A DNA stretch of 64,000 nucleotides from Viola odorata (GCA_963691705.1 OY829543.1:33317523-33381522), one strand, 5' to 3'. Shown: positions 1 through 11,870, counted from the first letter of the stretch. Numbers and translations are program-made. Notes: generated from the sequence alone by a model not told the origin.

Positions 1-1399
1 GCAATTGGCAGACGGACAAAAGGAGCACTACATACCGCGGATACCGCGGATTCCTGTCTCCTAAGTGGAGCGACAGGTAGATGAATACCGAGAGCGCTGG
101 GATGGCAGGAGAGAGGGAGCCGGTAGGGAGGTATCTATGGAGCGGAGTGAAAGATCAGGCAGTAGGAGGCGACGAACCCGTTCGCCTAGGAGTCGTAGCA
201 GGTCTCCCAGGCAGCAACGCACCCCGGAGCCTCGAGGGCGCAGGCGACACCTGGACATGTCTCCTCCTCGCCATGATCGTGAGATCTTGGACGACACCGC
301 TGGTCATCCTTTCACCCATCATGTGAGGCACCACAGGGTCAGCCGACATGTCAAGCTCCCAACGGAATCATACGATGGCACCAAAGACCCCATCTCGCAT
401 CTTAATAAGGTGAAGGATTTCGTCCAGTTTCAAATGCACAATGACGCAGGGTTGTATCAGATATTCGTTATGACATTGTCAGGGGTAGCCCACCTCTGGT
501 TTGAAGGACTTCCTGCTTGATCAATTGATAATTTCCTGCAACTGGAGGCCAAGTTTAAGAGTCACTTCAGCACAGCTATCCCCATTCAAAAGTCTACAGC
601 AGCCTTGTTTGATATATGTAGAAAACCAGAGGAGTCTTTGAATAGTTATCTTGCTCGTTTTGATATGGAAATGTCGTTAACTCCTGGTATTACTATTGAT
701 TTCGCCATAGAAGCTTTGAAGCGGAATTGTGGATACGGCAAGCTGAGAGATACGCTGATGGTGGATCCCCCAACGACTTTCGATGCGCTAAGGCTGAAGG
801 CTCACAATTATGCGAGGATGGAAGAGGATGAATACAGAAACAGGATACGGGATGCGCCCCAGAATGCCCCTCCTGCCCCCACGGCTCAAGGCAGTGTGAT
901 CCATGACACCCGTCCGGGTGACGAGTACACCCAGCGAAAAGATTACATTCTCAAGGCGTCGAGTCGCCAGAAGGGTAGTTACTCTAGAGGAAGGGGCGGC
1001 GGTATGAATGTTCAGCGACAGGGGGACCCCCCTAAGGGTCGAACGTATGATCCCGACCTTCCTCCCCTTACACTCCCACGAGTGGAGATCTTAGCCATCA
1101 TTCAGCAGCGGAACCTGCCGATCCGTTATCCAGCCCCTGTGAAGCCAGGGGTGGTCATGGGAGGAAGGGAAAACGCTTTTTGTAAATTCCATAAGGTTAA
1201 GGGGCATTCTACAAAGGCATGCAGGGAATTGAAGTTAGCAATAAAGTGCCTGTTGGAAGAAGGCTATCTTGGAGAATTCGCCACTCGTATGAGAGAAGAA
1301 ACTAGGAGCGACCTCCGCACGGGGCGTTGGGTGACCATCAATTGCCTCCTCCCCTCGGGAACAGCGAAACTTCTGAGGCAAAGGGGAAAGAAGCGCTAA
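1..1399 (+). pseudogene. gag: Tat-lineage Gag, 5'-partial, with in-frame stops
   Basis: This is the capsid/nucleocapsid protein that packages the element RNA. The frame (codons starting at base 2) is open from the window edge, so the true start is outside. Stops interrupt it at 62-64 (TAA) and 518-520 (TGA), and the same frame resumes to 1397-1399. An Arg/Ser-rich basic stretch (about 150-280) is followed by the capsid-type region with SYDGTKDPISHLNKV and HLWFEGLP, then FKSHFSTA and LNSYLARF. A zinc-binding CxFH...GHSTKAC motif follows at about 1,181-1,230. Pol follows in an overlapping frame from 1,327. The product would be truncated twice. Identification rests on the capsid and CxFH/GHxTxxC motifs together with the adjoining pol. 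Confidence 0.85.
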
Positions 1400-3690
1400 T
1401 GATGTATGACGAGGACATCCCTATTATTAACATTATCGCTGGGGGCGCGTCATTCCTCGATGAGATTACCCCAGCAACACTCGTGGCAGGAGAGAAGCGG
1501 AAACGGGAAAGCCAGCCCGTAAAAAAAGGGGTGATCGATGCACTGGACAGGATGGTAATATCTTTTTCGGAAGAAGACGAGAAGGGCGTCATCTTCCCTC
1601 ACAATGACGCGCTAGTAGTCACACCGGTTGTGGGAAGCCATGGCGTACGAAGGACCCTCGTTGATAACGGCAGTGCGGTAAACTTATTTTCGTTGGAAGC
1701 ATATAATCTCCTGAAACGCCCTGCCGCGGAACTGGCGCCTTGCAAGAAACCAATTATTGGAGTGGACGACATTCCTATACCTGTGATTGGAGTCACAACG
1801 CTGCCTGTGTATTTTAGAGAAGACGCGTCGAGACGATCAAAAGAGTTGATGTTCTTGGTCGTGGATCTTATTTTACCGTATAATGCTATTCTAGAGCGGC
1901 CATTCCTCAATCGTTTTGGGGCGGCGGTATCTCAGAAACACCTCAGAATGAAATACCCCTCCTGGGAAGGGGTAGTATCGATCAAGGGGGATCAAAACCT
2001 AGCCGTTGAGTGTTATTCACTCATGATTCAAAAAAGCTGTGATCAGTATGTGTGCGTGGCAGCGGATCCTTATGAGCAAAGGGACGAAAGGCGAACCCAG
2101 CCAGTGGATGCGATGATGTCCATCCCTGTCCAAGGCAATGATAAGGCGAGCTTCCAGGCTAGTGATAAGTTGACCCTTGAGGAGAGGGCACAATTGGCCC
2201 GGCTGTTGAACAAGCGCAAAGGAGAGTTCACGTGGAAACCGGCGGACATGCCTGGCGTGTCTAGGGAAGTGGCTGAGCATCGACTCAATGTCGACCCGGG
2301 CACCACGCCAGTTCAACAGAAGCGGAGAGCATTCTCCGCGGAAAAGTCGGCGGTGATTGATAAGGAGGTAGTAAAGCTGATGGACGCAGGATTCATCCGA
2401 GAAGTTCAATACCCCACTTGGTTGGCCAACCCCGTCTTAGTCCACAAGCCAAACGGAGACTGGCGCATGTGTATTGATTTCACTAACTTGAATGATGCTT
2501 GCCCTAAGGACTGTTATCCGCTCCCTCGGATTGATCAGTTGGTCGATCAAGCGGCAGGGTACACATATTTGAGTTCCCTGGAGGCCAATTCTGGATATCA
2601 TCAGATTCCTATGGCCAAGGAAGATGAAGAAAAAACGGCATTTATAACTCCGAAGGTCACCTACTGCTACACAGCAATGCCGTTTGGTTTAAAGAATGCA
2701 GGGGCGACCTTCCAATGTATGGCCAACAAAGTGTTTGAAAAGAAAATCGGGAGAAATGTAGAAGCGTACGTAGACGATGTACTGGTCAAGAGCAGAAGTT
2801 TCAGTGACCATCTGGCTGATTTGCAAGAAGTGTTTGATACATTGAGGAAGTACCAGATAAAGTTGAACCCCCGCAAGTGCGCGTTCGCATTCCAAACAGG
2901 AAAATTCTTAGGGTATGTGGTAAGCCAAAAGGGCATCCAACCGAACCCGTCAAAGATTAAGGCTATCCATGATATGGTATCGCCGTGAACCCTTCAGGAA
3001 GTTCAGAGATTGACAGGACGCGTCATTTCTCTGGGGCGATTCATCTCTAAGCAGGGCGAGAAATGCTTGTCGTTCTTCAAAGTTATACGTAAGAAAGCTT
3101 CTTTCGGATGGATGCAAGAGTGTGAAGAGGCGTTCGTGGGCTTGAAAATATACTTGTCGTCCGACTTGGTACTAACATGACCGGAGCCGGGCGACACCCT
3201 ATTTTTGTACCTCGGCGTCGCGGATGAAGTGGTCAGTGCTGTTTTGGTTCGGGAGGACAATCACGTCCACCGCCCCGTATTCTTTGTTAGCCATGTTTTA
3301 AAAGATGCCGAGGTGCGATATACCCACATTGAAAAGGTGGCATTCGCCCTGCTACATTCCACATGGAAGATGGATAGGTACTTCCAGGCCCATCCAGTTA
3401 TCGTGCTCACGGATCAGCCGTTGAGAAGAATTCTTAGGAAACCAGAATCCTCGGGGAGGATGTTGATTTGGTCAATTGAGCTGGAACAATACGGATTACA
3501 GTACAAAGCTCGACCATCCGTAAAAGCTCAGGTTCTGGCAGATTTTATCGTCGAGTGTACATTTACTGGGGACAAGGCGGCAGAGCCGCTCGAAAAGAAA
3601 GAAAGCAATGCAAAGGTCCCACCCTCAGAGGCCCCCGCGGACATATGGGTCATCTATGTAGATGGCGCCAAAAATCAGGAGCTGGCATAT
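1327..3690 (+). pseudogene. pol: Tat-lineage Pol: aspartic protease, reverse transcriptase, RNase H (broken)
   Basis: The frame overlaps the end of gag by 73 bases; the ATG at 1,327 is only the first Met of the open frame, not a demonstrated start. The protease has its active site DNGS at 1,663-1,674. The RT begins near 2,360 (KLMDAGFIRE), with WRMCIDF, GYHQI, MPFGLKNAGATFQ and the catalytic YVDD at 2,767-2,778. The residue expected to be the first catalytic Asp, in the segment before GYHQI, is Glu (codon 2,581-2,583). TGA stops interrupt the same frame at 2,986-2,988 and 3,178-3,180. The RT-linked RNase H follows (VLVREDNHVHRPVFF, VLTDQPL). Near 3,670-3,676, in a run of five A, the frame is lost and continues in another frame. 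The polyprotein cannot be made as one product. Confidence 0.88.
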
Positions 3691-5393
3691 ACATGGTCGG
3701 GCCACATAATGTGCAGGTACGGCACGCCATTAGAATCCTGCAACCATTGTCCAACAACGCAGCAGAGTATGAAGCGCTATTGGCGGGGCTTAGAATAGGA
3801 AGAAGCCTTTTCGCTAAAACTGAAAGAGACCTGGTAACAGGAGCCCCACGGTTGAGAATACGAGGGGACTCCAAATTGATAATTGATCAAGTCTTGGGAC
3901 ATTCCCAAGCTAGAGAATCGATCATGGCGCAATACCTCTCGAAAGTGAAAAAGGAATTGGCAGAAACGGAGCAAAGCGGCGTGTGTGTTACTTTCGAACA
4001 CATCCCGCGGGAGGACAATACAGAGGCGGATAATCTCGTCAAGGCGGCAGCTAATCAGGAGGCTATCATACCAGAAGGCGTGCACTATGAGGAAAGGTCA
4101 TTACCGTCCTTCATGGAGGAACAGCTGTCGCTATATGTGGAGGAGATTGAAAAGGACTGGAGAGTCCCTGTGATAAAAATTTTGAAACACGACGAGCTAC
4201 CCAGCGATAGTACAGAGAAGAAAAAAGTGCTGAAGCAAGCGGCAAGGTGCACTTACTATGATGGGGAGTTAATTCGGACATATTTCTCGCACCCAGCCGT
4301 AAAATGTATAACGGAACAAGAAGGCCTCCATACCCTGCGAGAGATTCATGAAGGCATCTGCGGCATGCACGTGTCGGGTGGTACCATGGCCGCGCAGGTG
4401 TTCCGGTCAGGATTCTATTGGCCCACTATTCACAGGGATTGTAACAACTTTGTGCAGTCATGCCATAAATGTCAAGAATTTGCCAAAATCCCTCAACGAC
4501 CCGCCACTGAAATATCTCAGATCGTGGCACCTTGTCCTTTTGCCAAGTGGGGAATCAATATTTTAGGCCCTTTTCCTAAGGCCAGGTCTCAACTGAAATT
4601 CGTAATTGTAGCAGTGGACTACTTTACCAAATGGGCAGAAGCGGTAGCGGTAGCCAGTATTACGACGGAAAAGGTGTGGCACTTCTTTAAGCACCAAGTG
4701 ATCATGCGTTTCGGGGTACCTCGTGTGCTAGTTAGCGACAACGGGGCACAGTTTACCAGTCGCTTATTCAAAGAGCAATGTGAAGAATTCCAGATCGAAC
4801 AAAGGTTTTCCTCTGTGGCGCATCCTCAGACTAATGGCCAGGCGGAGGTAACCAACCGAAGCATACTGAGCGGTATCAAGAAAAATCTTGAGGGGTCGAA
4901 AAAGAAGTGGCCAGACGAGCTACCCTATGTAATGTGGGCTTACCGCATGACCATGAAAACTAGTACGGGGGAAACGCCCTTTGCGATGGCCTTTGGTACT
5001 GAAGCGGTAACGCCTGTCGAAATTGGCACCCTAAGCTTAAGGGTGGAATATTTCAAGGAGGAGTTAAACGAGGAAAGGTTACGTGCTAACCTTGATATGT
5101 TGCCTGAGGCACGAGAGGAAGCCCTCTTGAAAATAATGCACTACAAAAGAAGAATGGCGCGGTATCATAACAGACATGTTAAGGAGCGGCGGCTCAAGGC
5201 GGGAGACCTCGTGCTCAGGGACAAACGAGCAGCGGGCCAACGAATGTGGAAACTTAGCCCAAGATGGGAGGGCCCGTACCGCATCACTCGTGTTATCGGA
5301 AAGGGAGCGTATCACCTCGAAACAATTGACGGTACTCCCCTACCTAACTCTTGGAATATTGCTCGATTAAAATTATATCATGCTAGAATTTGA
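3640..5393 (+). pseudogene. pol: Tat-lineage Pol C-terminal half: second RNase H and integrase
   Basis: The second RNase H starts at IYVDGA (Asp codon 3,661-3,663), then crosses the frameshift and continues with NNAAEYEALLAGL, IRGDSKLIIDQ and DNTEADN, which supply the remaining acidic residues. This extra domain separates Tat from other gypsy lineages. Integrase follows: an HHCC zinc finger (IHEGICGMH ... CHKCQEF, about 4,345-4,485), then the catalytic core. The core has SDNGAQF (Asp 4,737-4,739) and NGQAEV (Glu 4,845-4,847) with 35 residues between them, as in the DD35E family. The first Asp position, in WGINILGPF, is Asn (codon 4,557-4,559), so strand transfer should be lost. The C-terminal GPYRITRV region leads to the TGA at 5,391-5,393. 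Confidence 0.88.
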
Positions 5394-5680
5394 CATGCCG
5401 TGTGGCATGGTCTTTGAAATTGAAATTTTGACATGCCGTTGGGCATGGTCTTTGAAATTGAAATTTTGACATGCCGTGTGGCATGGTCTTTGAAATTATG
5501 AAATTTTGACATGCCGTTGGGCATGGTCTTTGAAATTGAAATTTTGACATGCCGGTGGGCATGGTCTTTGAAATTGAAATTTTGACATGCCGGTGGGCAG
5601 GTATTTGAAATTGAAATTTTGACATACCGGTGGGCATGGTCTTTGAAATTGAAATTTTGACATGCCGGTGGGCATGGTCT
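5392..5680 (+). repeat. 38-bp tandem array, 8 units, hairpin in each
   Basis: Units start at 5,392, 5,430, 5,468, 5,508, 5,546, 5,584, 5,621 and 5,659 (lengths 38, 38, 40, 38, 38, 37, 38 and a partial). The array begins at the pol stop codon. Most units contain CATGCC-N4-GGCATG, a 6-bp perfect stem; the loop varies (GTGT, GTTG, GGTG) while the stem stays fixed except in the sixth and seventh units. Tandem arrays just downstream of pol are known from Tat-lineage elements and can seed satellite DNA. Confidence 0.95.
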
Positions 5681-5747
5681 AACAATTGTTGTGGAAATAT
5701 TCTTGTTCCTTGTTGGTTGTGAAATGTGCAGATAACAAGGAAAGGAG

Positions 5748-6240
5748 TATGTCGGGGGTGAAAAGTCCTAGCCTTGGGGCAGAGTGGGCTAATACAGACG
5801 GGTCGTCAAGACGAGGCACGCCCCAGTGATCCTAATATATGGTGCTGGAAGTGAAAAATTCTGGCCTTGCGAGGCCGGCCTTGATCAGGCGGCTCGCTAA
5901 GACGAGACACGCTCCAGCACTGTCGGGAGTGAAAAATCCTATCCTGGGGAAACCCAGAGAGGGCACGCCCGGACTCCCTTGGGGGTGTAAAGCCATATCC
6001 TTGTGACAGCCCGCGCTTACAAAGGCGGATGATCATTAAGTGAGGCACGACCCTAGGGAAGATAAAAACTCCACCTCGCAAGTGAAAATCCTATCCTTAC
6101 GATGGTAGCGCTAACATAGGCACCTCGTTAAGAGAGGGCACGTTCCGAGGTGTGAGGGCAACGCTGAGGAAGTGAAAAGTCCTATCCTCGTGATGGCCGG
6201 CCCTGATCAGGCGGCGCACTGAGAGAGGGCACTTCCCGGC
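5748..6240 (+). repeat. Degenerate ~55-100-bp repeats, about six copies
   Basis: A block beginning GTGAAAA(A/G)TCCTATCCT and ending near GAGGGCACG..CC recurs at about 5,757, 5,850, 5,928, 5,985, 6,081 and 6,175. Spacing ranges from about 55 to 100 bp with many substitutions. It lies in the 3' non-coding region of the Tat element, between the 38-bp array and the antisense genes, and holds no credible gene. Confidence 0.7.
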
Positions 6241-6384
6241 CGATTAAAGAAATAAGAAAGGTCACGGTACCCCAGCTAGTAACCGGAAGGGACAAACCCG
6301 GTGAAGTTTGGTTGGAAGAGTACGTGACACGAGCGACATCGGGGGAGATCGCGCCAAGTGAGTTGGGAAAATACGCGCTCACAC

Positions 6385-6600
6385 CCCGAGGTAATTAAGA
6401 TATTTTAATAGATGTCGCTGCTAATATAAATGATAAGTGAAAATGTGCAGAAAATTCGGCACAAGCGATATCTCGGAAGGATCGCGCTAAGAAAGTGAGG
6501 AGCGCGCGCGACAATGGCCCAAGGTAACTAAGACCTTTCGAGAATATGTCGTTACTAACGAAGTGATAAGTGAAAATGTGCAGAAAATTGTGCGAACTGT
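6385..6600 (+). repeat. Duplicated segment, 133-bp period
   Basis: An identical block of about 25 bp starting TGATAAGTGAAAATGTGCAG occurs at 6,431 and 6,564. Flanking sequence (ATGTCG, AAG...TTT) is similar but diverged, so this is an old two-copy tandem duplication in the Tat 3' region. Confidence 0.8.
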
Positions 6601-6698
6601 TTATACAAGAGGGGATACTTGCTTAAACAAAAGGCCCTAAAAACACAAAAAGGGGCAAAGAAGTCAGAGAGCCCGATGGACAAAAAGAGAAGTGACAT

Positions 6699-9032
6699 CT
6701 ATGGCCCGGGCATGCTGTTGTCCCCCTCGTCAGGTCGTGGCCTCTTCGCTTGACGGTAGCCCTCTTCTGTGAGGAACCCGGACTTTTGCTTGAAGAGACG
6801 GATGATGGCGTCAGCGTCGAAGAAATGGTGGCCGTGACGCTCAATGAAGCAGTTGGCCATAAGGCCTGCAGTTTGTTCCATAAACCATTTGCACTTGTCT
6901 GTCGTTTCCTCCGTAAGAGCGGCATACTTACTTTGCTCCGCTTGAAGGGCGGCATCCCCCGCGGCCCGGAGTCCTTTGGCCTCTTCCAACTCTTTCCTCG
7001 CAACTCCCAAACTGTTTTCCACACATTGTCGCTCCTCAACACTCTTTCGCAGCTCCTCTTGAATTTTATGAAGTTCCCTTTGATACTTGCGAATTCCTTC
7101 CAAGAGCTGGTGGTTAGTGTTGCGCCATTCCTGGGAGGAAGATTGGAGAGAGCTCATTCATCTCGTCACATTCCTAGACCAGTAATGGAAACCCTGAAAG
7201 CTAGAGAACAGATGAGTCCTTATCTGCTGCAGTTGCTCGCCCTCGGCAACAGAGAGGAAGCCCTGCTCTTCCACCTCAACTGACAACAGATGTCCTGCCA
7301 GTAAGGCGGATGTCGCTAAGGAGCTGTCGCCTCCTAACGCTGGGAACCCGCGCTAGCGAATGTTGCTTAAATCAACTTGATGGGTGGCGGCTCCGCTGGA
7401 GAGTATAGTGCTTAGGTCAGCCACCATGCGCGGAGTGTCCACCGGGGGAAGAGAGGGAAAGACTGTCTGAACAGTAGTAGGAATGAAGAAGACATCAGGA
7501 GGGGATGGAGGGGAACGATTAGATGGCCCAACGTCAATGTTGAAACCCCCGGTTGGTAGGGAAGGAAAGTGCTCCTCTGTAAGGTCCTCCAGAAAGTCCA
7601 AGGGATTGCCTGGAGGAGGAGATGATGCGGCAAAAGAAGAATGAAGCGGCGCAGAGGTAGCCCCGTTCCCTGCCAGGCCAGAGCCTTGGTTATCTATCAA
7701 GGGACCGGTGTTGGCGATGCCGTTCTGCCTATCCTGACCAGCGGCAAGGTCATTCGCTGAAGCTAAGTCCTCATCAAGATGCGGTCGCTTGGGGCCAAGA
7801 ATACCCGACAAATCCATGCCACCACGCGAAGGAGTGGCAGAAGAGGCAACAGCCGCGGTATCCTACGACCAAAAGAAACAGGGAAATTAAGAAATGGACA
7901 CAAAACATATAGACGAAGGGAATCTTGTGAAAAAACCACCTGAACAGGAGGACGGGTAGGTGCAATAACGCGAAGGCGGAGGGTTCTTTTCTTCTTTCTT
8001 GCAACGGGAGGACGAGAAGATGACGCTTGGGCAGGAACAACGCTAGGGGAGGAAACTGGCTCAGCAGCTGGTGTGGTAGTAGCCTCCGCACGAGGGAGAG
8101 AAGAGGACTCAGGCGCAGAAGTTGATGCGTGCGTGGTGTCAGTCACGACACCAGCCGAGGTGGCAGAAAGAGCCCTTTTTTCTCTCTTCTGCTGAGCTCT
8201 TCTCTCTCTTTTCTTGATGCAGTCAGGTTTCCACCCGGCGGGTGGATTTGTAGAAGCAAGAAATGAATGTTAGAGTTAGTATTGGCATGGAACAGAGAAC
8301 AAAGGGACAGTGCTCACTTTGAATGCAATTCTGGACGTCGCCCTGGCACGCGAGTTTGCGAGTGCGAACACCGGGAATCCCCGACAGGTTGAGCAGCTTG
8401 TCCAGCCAGCCTTGGTCAATTGGTCCTAACTCTGGCCTGCCACCCCAGGCAGAGTCTCTGACGACGAGATTAAACCCGCTCCGCCACAAAGGCTGGGGTA
8501 GATTGATGATGAAGAATCCTTTCTTCCAAGCATCAATAGAAGATTCAAGGAATAATAGCTTCCAAGTAAAGGGGTTTAGAGCTTCAACATCATAGCGAGG
8601 CGATATCGCTATGATGCCGTTGTTATGGTGGTACAATTGAAAAAGGGAGCGAAGTAACAACAAGGAAGGAGATTCATTCCCTATATATCTACAGAGGGCT
8701 ATAAAAGCATAAATGCCGCAGTAGGCGTTTGGACTCAATTGGGCAGCATTCAGATCAAATTCAGAGAATAACTCGGCAATTAAGGGATCTAGAGGCAACC
8801 GAAAACCATAATGAAACATTTTGGCATAAAGAACCCTACTGTTGCTAGGTAATTCGTTATTAAGGCGAAGGGACTTTGGGGCAACTTCAGTGGAATACCC
8901 CTCCAGCTGGTCAAGAGCAGCATTGTAGCTTCGCAGGCGCCGTCGAAGGACGGCGGTGGAAGCAATGGTGGAAATAGTAGTGTCAATATCCCCCTCCCCA
9001 GCAGAGTGGGGATAGCAGCAATTACGAGCCAT
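6699..9032 (-). pseudogene. Antisense gene A: PF04195-like domain plus coiled coil, three exons, decayed
   Basis: It reads leftward from ATG 9,032-9,030. Exon 1 (9,032-8,318) encodes a domain with FHYGFRLPLDPLI, LNAAQLSPNAYCGIYAFIAL and FFIINLPQPLW, which resembles the Pfam family PF04195 (putative gypsy-type transposon protein). Intron 1 is 8,317-8,248: it has a GTGAGC donor and a TACTAAC branch-like site, but the acceptor reads CAA instead of CAG. Joining at 8,247 keeps frame into exon 2 (8,247-7,940, Pro/Ser-rich and basic). Intron 2 is 7,939-7,863 (GT...GTAG) and moves the reading into the frame of exon 3 (7,862-6,699). Exon 3 has stops at 7,353-7,355 and about 7,158-7,160 and ends in a coiled coil (HKIQEELRKSVEERQ). 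It lies antisense inside the Tat element. The role is unknown. Confidence 0.72.
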
Positions 9033-9196
9033 GAGCAAGCTTAAAAGAAGGATAGAGAGGAAGGTACCTGTGGTGAGAAGAAGATCGGAGCACCCGGGCG
9101 GCGGCGGATCGTAGGAGGAAGAAGAGGAATTGTCTTTTCTTTTTTTTATTTTTCGAAAGAAAAAGGTAACAAGAGATAAAGAGAAAGCACGTGGGG

Positions 9197-9204
9197 GTTT
9201 TTAT
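9197..9204 (-). promoter_or_regulatory. TATA box of antisense gene A
   Basis: TATAAAAA on the minus strand, about 165 bp before the gene A ATG at 9,032. A CACGTG (G-box core) sits at 9,189-9,194, just downstream in the direction of transcription. The position is plausible for a promoter driving the antisense gene. Confidence 0.5.
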
Positions 9205-9704
9205 AACCGTAAGGGCTAAAGGGGACGACGGGTCAAGCGATTGTAGTGTGTGACGTGTCAAGGGCAAAGAGACGCGGGAAGCGGGTGCAATTCCTGAGGA
9301 GCAAAAAGACATGCTCAGCCCGCCAGTCTTTTAGCGTTCCCCTTTGATGACACATGGGCTCAAAGCATCATGGTTGTCTCCCCCGTATCGAGCCAAAGAA
9401 GTCAGAGCATTAAATGCTCTGAAAAGGGCACAGTCAAACCCGGCACAAAGGAGCGGCAAGATGTAATGACACGGCATGCAAGAGGTAAAGTGTGAAGAAA
9501 AGGTAGTCAAGCGACATGTGATAAAGGGCGACATCGTTAAGAAGCACGCATTGTTTGGTCAAGATTGCAAGATCTGTTAATTATTACAAGCAAGGAGGCG
9601 ACGACAAAGTCCAAATGGGAAAAATAGCACAACAAGGGAGTAAGTAAAGAAGCGACACCCGCAATCAAGCGGCATCAAATAGGCCCTTCCCAGGCACTGA
9701 TCCG

Positions 9705-11870
9705 CTACTCCTCTTCGGAGGAGAGGAAACCCTCTTGGCTCTCGTCAATCTCTTTCATCCTGGCGGAGGCATACTTGGCGACCTCAGCGGGGTCAACGGA
9801 CCTGCCGCGGTGCTGATCTGTCACCCCGGCGATAAAGGCTTGTTCGGTTTTCTTCTTCCACCAGGTCACCTTCTTGAAAGCTTTTGATAGGTTCGCATCG
9901 CGGGAGGCCACCTCCTCAAGAAGGAACGAGTTTTTCTTCTTCTCAGCCACCAACTCAGCCTCTAGAGCTTCAATCTGGGCTTTTCCTTTAGATCTTTCCC
10001 GAGAAAGGTCAGCGCGGCACTCGCGCAGTTCTGCCTGAGCGTGTTTGTGGAGTCGCGAGAGATCCTCTACCTTTGCTAAGGCACCAGAGTTTTGAGATTG
10101 GGCACCACGAGCTTTGATGAAGTAATGAAGTTATCGAAAGGCAGCAAGGCAGTTGTTCATGACGCGCATATACTGAACTTCGGGAGGAAGCTGCAGTAGC
10201 CTACTCTCCTCCTCGGAGGCGCGAAACATTTCACAGGCCAAGATTGCCGTGGGCTGATCTTGCGATAAGGGGTCTGATATACCCAGGGCACAGAACCCGT
10301 CAGTCCCAAATTTTGACAGATTTAGCAGGTGAGAGGGGGCCCCTTGAGTCCCGTCACGGGAAAGATCAGCAACAAAGCAAGGGGTGGAGATACCGCCTGA
10401 GCCCCCAATGTCTCGAATCGAAGTAAGGAACAACAGGCAAGGAGACTTCGGGGGAGAGTGAGAAGAACCAGGTCCGCTTGGGACTGAGGGTCGCACGTCA
10501 GGAATACAGGGGCCAATGGGCGAATGTGGACGCTCCACGGCAGGAGCGGAATCCGCGGCGGATGGTGGCATCATTGCGGCAGATGAGGTCTTGTTGGGGG
10601 CAGCCAACCCTAGAGTCGAGGAAGCGCCACCCAGTGAAGCGGCACCCTCCATAGTGGTGTCGGGAGAAGTGGCAGTCTGGGAAGCGACAGTAGCTGCGGC
10701 GTCGCTTGGAGGAGGTTGAGCAGCCACCTTGGTCGCTTGAACTTCGCTTGCTTCCCTTAGCTTCCTTCGTTGAGCTGAGGAAGCCGGGCGGAGGCTCAGT
10801 TCCGTGTCCATGTCCTCCATGTCCTCGACTCCGTAGGAGAAAATCTTTATCTCAGTCACTGGCAAACCAGACCCGGACCTCTTCTTCCGGCTGGGTAACC
10901 AGTTTTCCACGAAGCAGGAAGTGCGGAAGGAGGAACCGCTTTCCCTGGAGAGAATCTCGTCTAAAGCTCTTTTCTTTATGGGCATACAGTGATCAGTTCA
11001 AGCCCCAGCAGAAGTAGAGGGAGCAGTCGTTGAAGGGGCGACAACCTTGTGAGGAGCGTCACCTTTGGAGAGAGGTCGAGCGATGGTTTCCCCTGCGAAA
11101 AGTTATGTTAGTAAACAAGGCGTAAGCAAGGCAGCGGCGAAGCTCAAAAGCTCACCTATGGTACACTCAGTTAAAGGCCTGTACAAGGCAAAGTTTCAGA
11201 TCTGGAAAGAGGACTCCATCTCCAGTAAGGCGTTGGCTTGATCCAACTCTTCCCTAGACAGAGGCGCTGGCCTCGCCCAATCAACCACCTCCAGGTTGAA
11301 ATCAGGACACCACAGGCGAGAGGCTAATTCTACAACGAAGAAACCGCTCTTCCAGTTTTCGATGTTCCCCTCAAATCCTCAAAATTTCTGCCAAAAAGGC
11401 CTCACTAGAGCATTATCCCATCTTGGAATAATATTAATAAAGCCGTCGCGAAAAACCAGAGTCAAGAACTTACGAAATAAAGCGACGGAGGGAGCAAGAA
11501 TATCTTTTAATTCGCAAGCACGAAGGAAGGTGTAGATGCAGCTCCATGAGGGAGGGGTAATCTGCGCAGGGTTAAGCCCGTGCTCGCGCAACACACGCTC
11601 TAGCGTGTCATGAACTGGGAGGCGGAACCCATATTGAAACATTTTAAAATAAAGAATCCTATGAGTTTTCCAGAGCCTGCTATGAAGCTTCATAGTGTCA
11701 GAAGGAATTGTGGGGCGATAGCCGCAGGGAAAGGTAATATTATTACTTTCCAGTTCGAGGCGTAAGACAGTGGGGCAAGTAAAGATGCTAGGGGTGTTTT
11801 CAAGTTCGGGATATCGAGAAATTGGCCTAGGGGTAGCTAAAGAGCTAGATTGAGATCTCGTGCGATGCAT
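9705..11870 (-). pseudogene. Antisense gene B: PF04195-like paralogue of gene A, two exons, four stops
   Basis: It reads leftward from ATG 11,870-11,868. Exon 1 (11,870-11,156) carries the same domain as gene A (FQYGFRLPVHDTLERVL, LNPAQITPPSWSCIYTFL, FINIIPRWDNALV), with in-frame TGA at 11,379-11,381 and 11,196-11,198. The intron is 11,155-11,093 (63 nt): GTGAGC donor, TACTAAC branch site and TTTTCGCAG acceptor. Exon 2 (11,092-9,705) has TGA at 10,998-11,000 and TAA at 10,131-10,133, a Ser/Ala/Pro-rich middle, and a C-terminal coiled coil (LVAEKKKNSFLLEEVAS). The intron is in the same relative place as intron 1 of gene A, so A and B look like an old duplication. It is not expressible as a full protein; the function is unknown. 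Confidence 0.72.

Noticed and set aside
5392..5680. CRISPR-like array (repeats with palindromes)
   Set aside because: Units are directly adjacent without unique spacers, and the setting is a plant retrotransposon 3' region.
5383..5685. Repetitive 100-codon minus-strand ORF
   Set aside because: It is an antisense reading of the 38-bp tandem array; the repeat is not a multiple of three and the frame is open only because the unit lacks stops.
6750..7283. 177-codon plus-strand ORF
   Set aside because: Shadow of the coiled-coil exon of antisense gene A, which has matching splice frames and composition on the minus strand.
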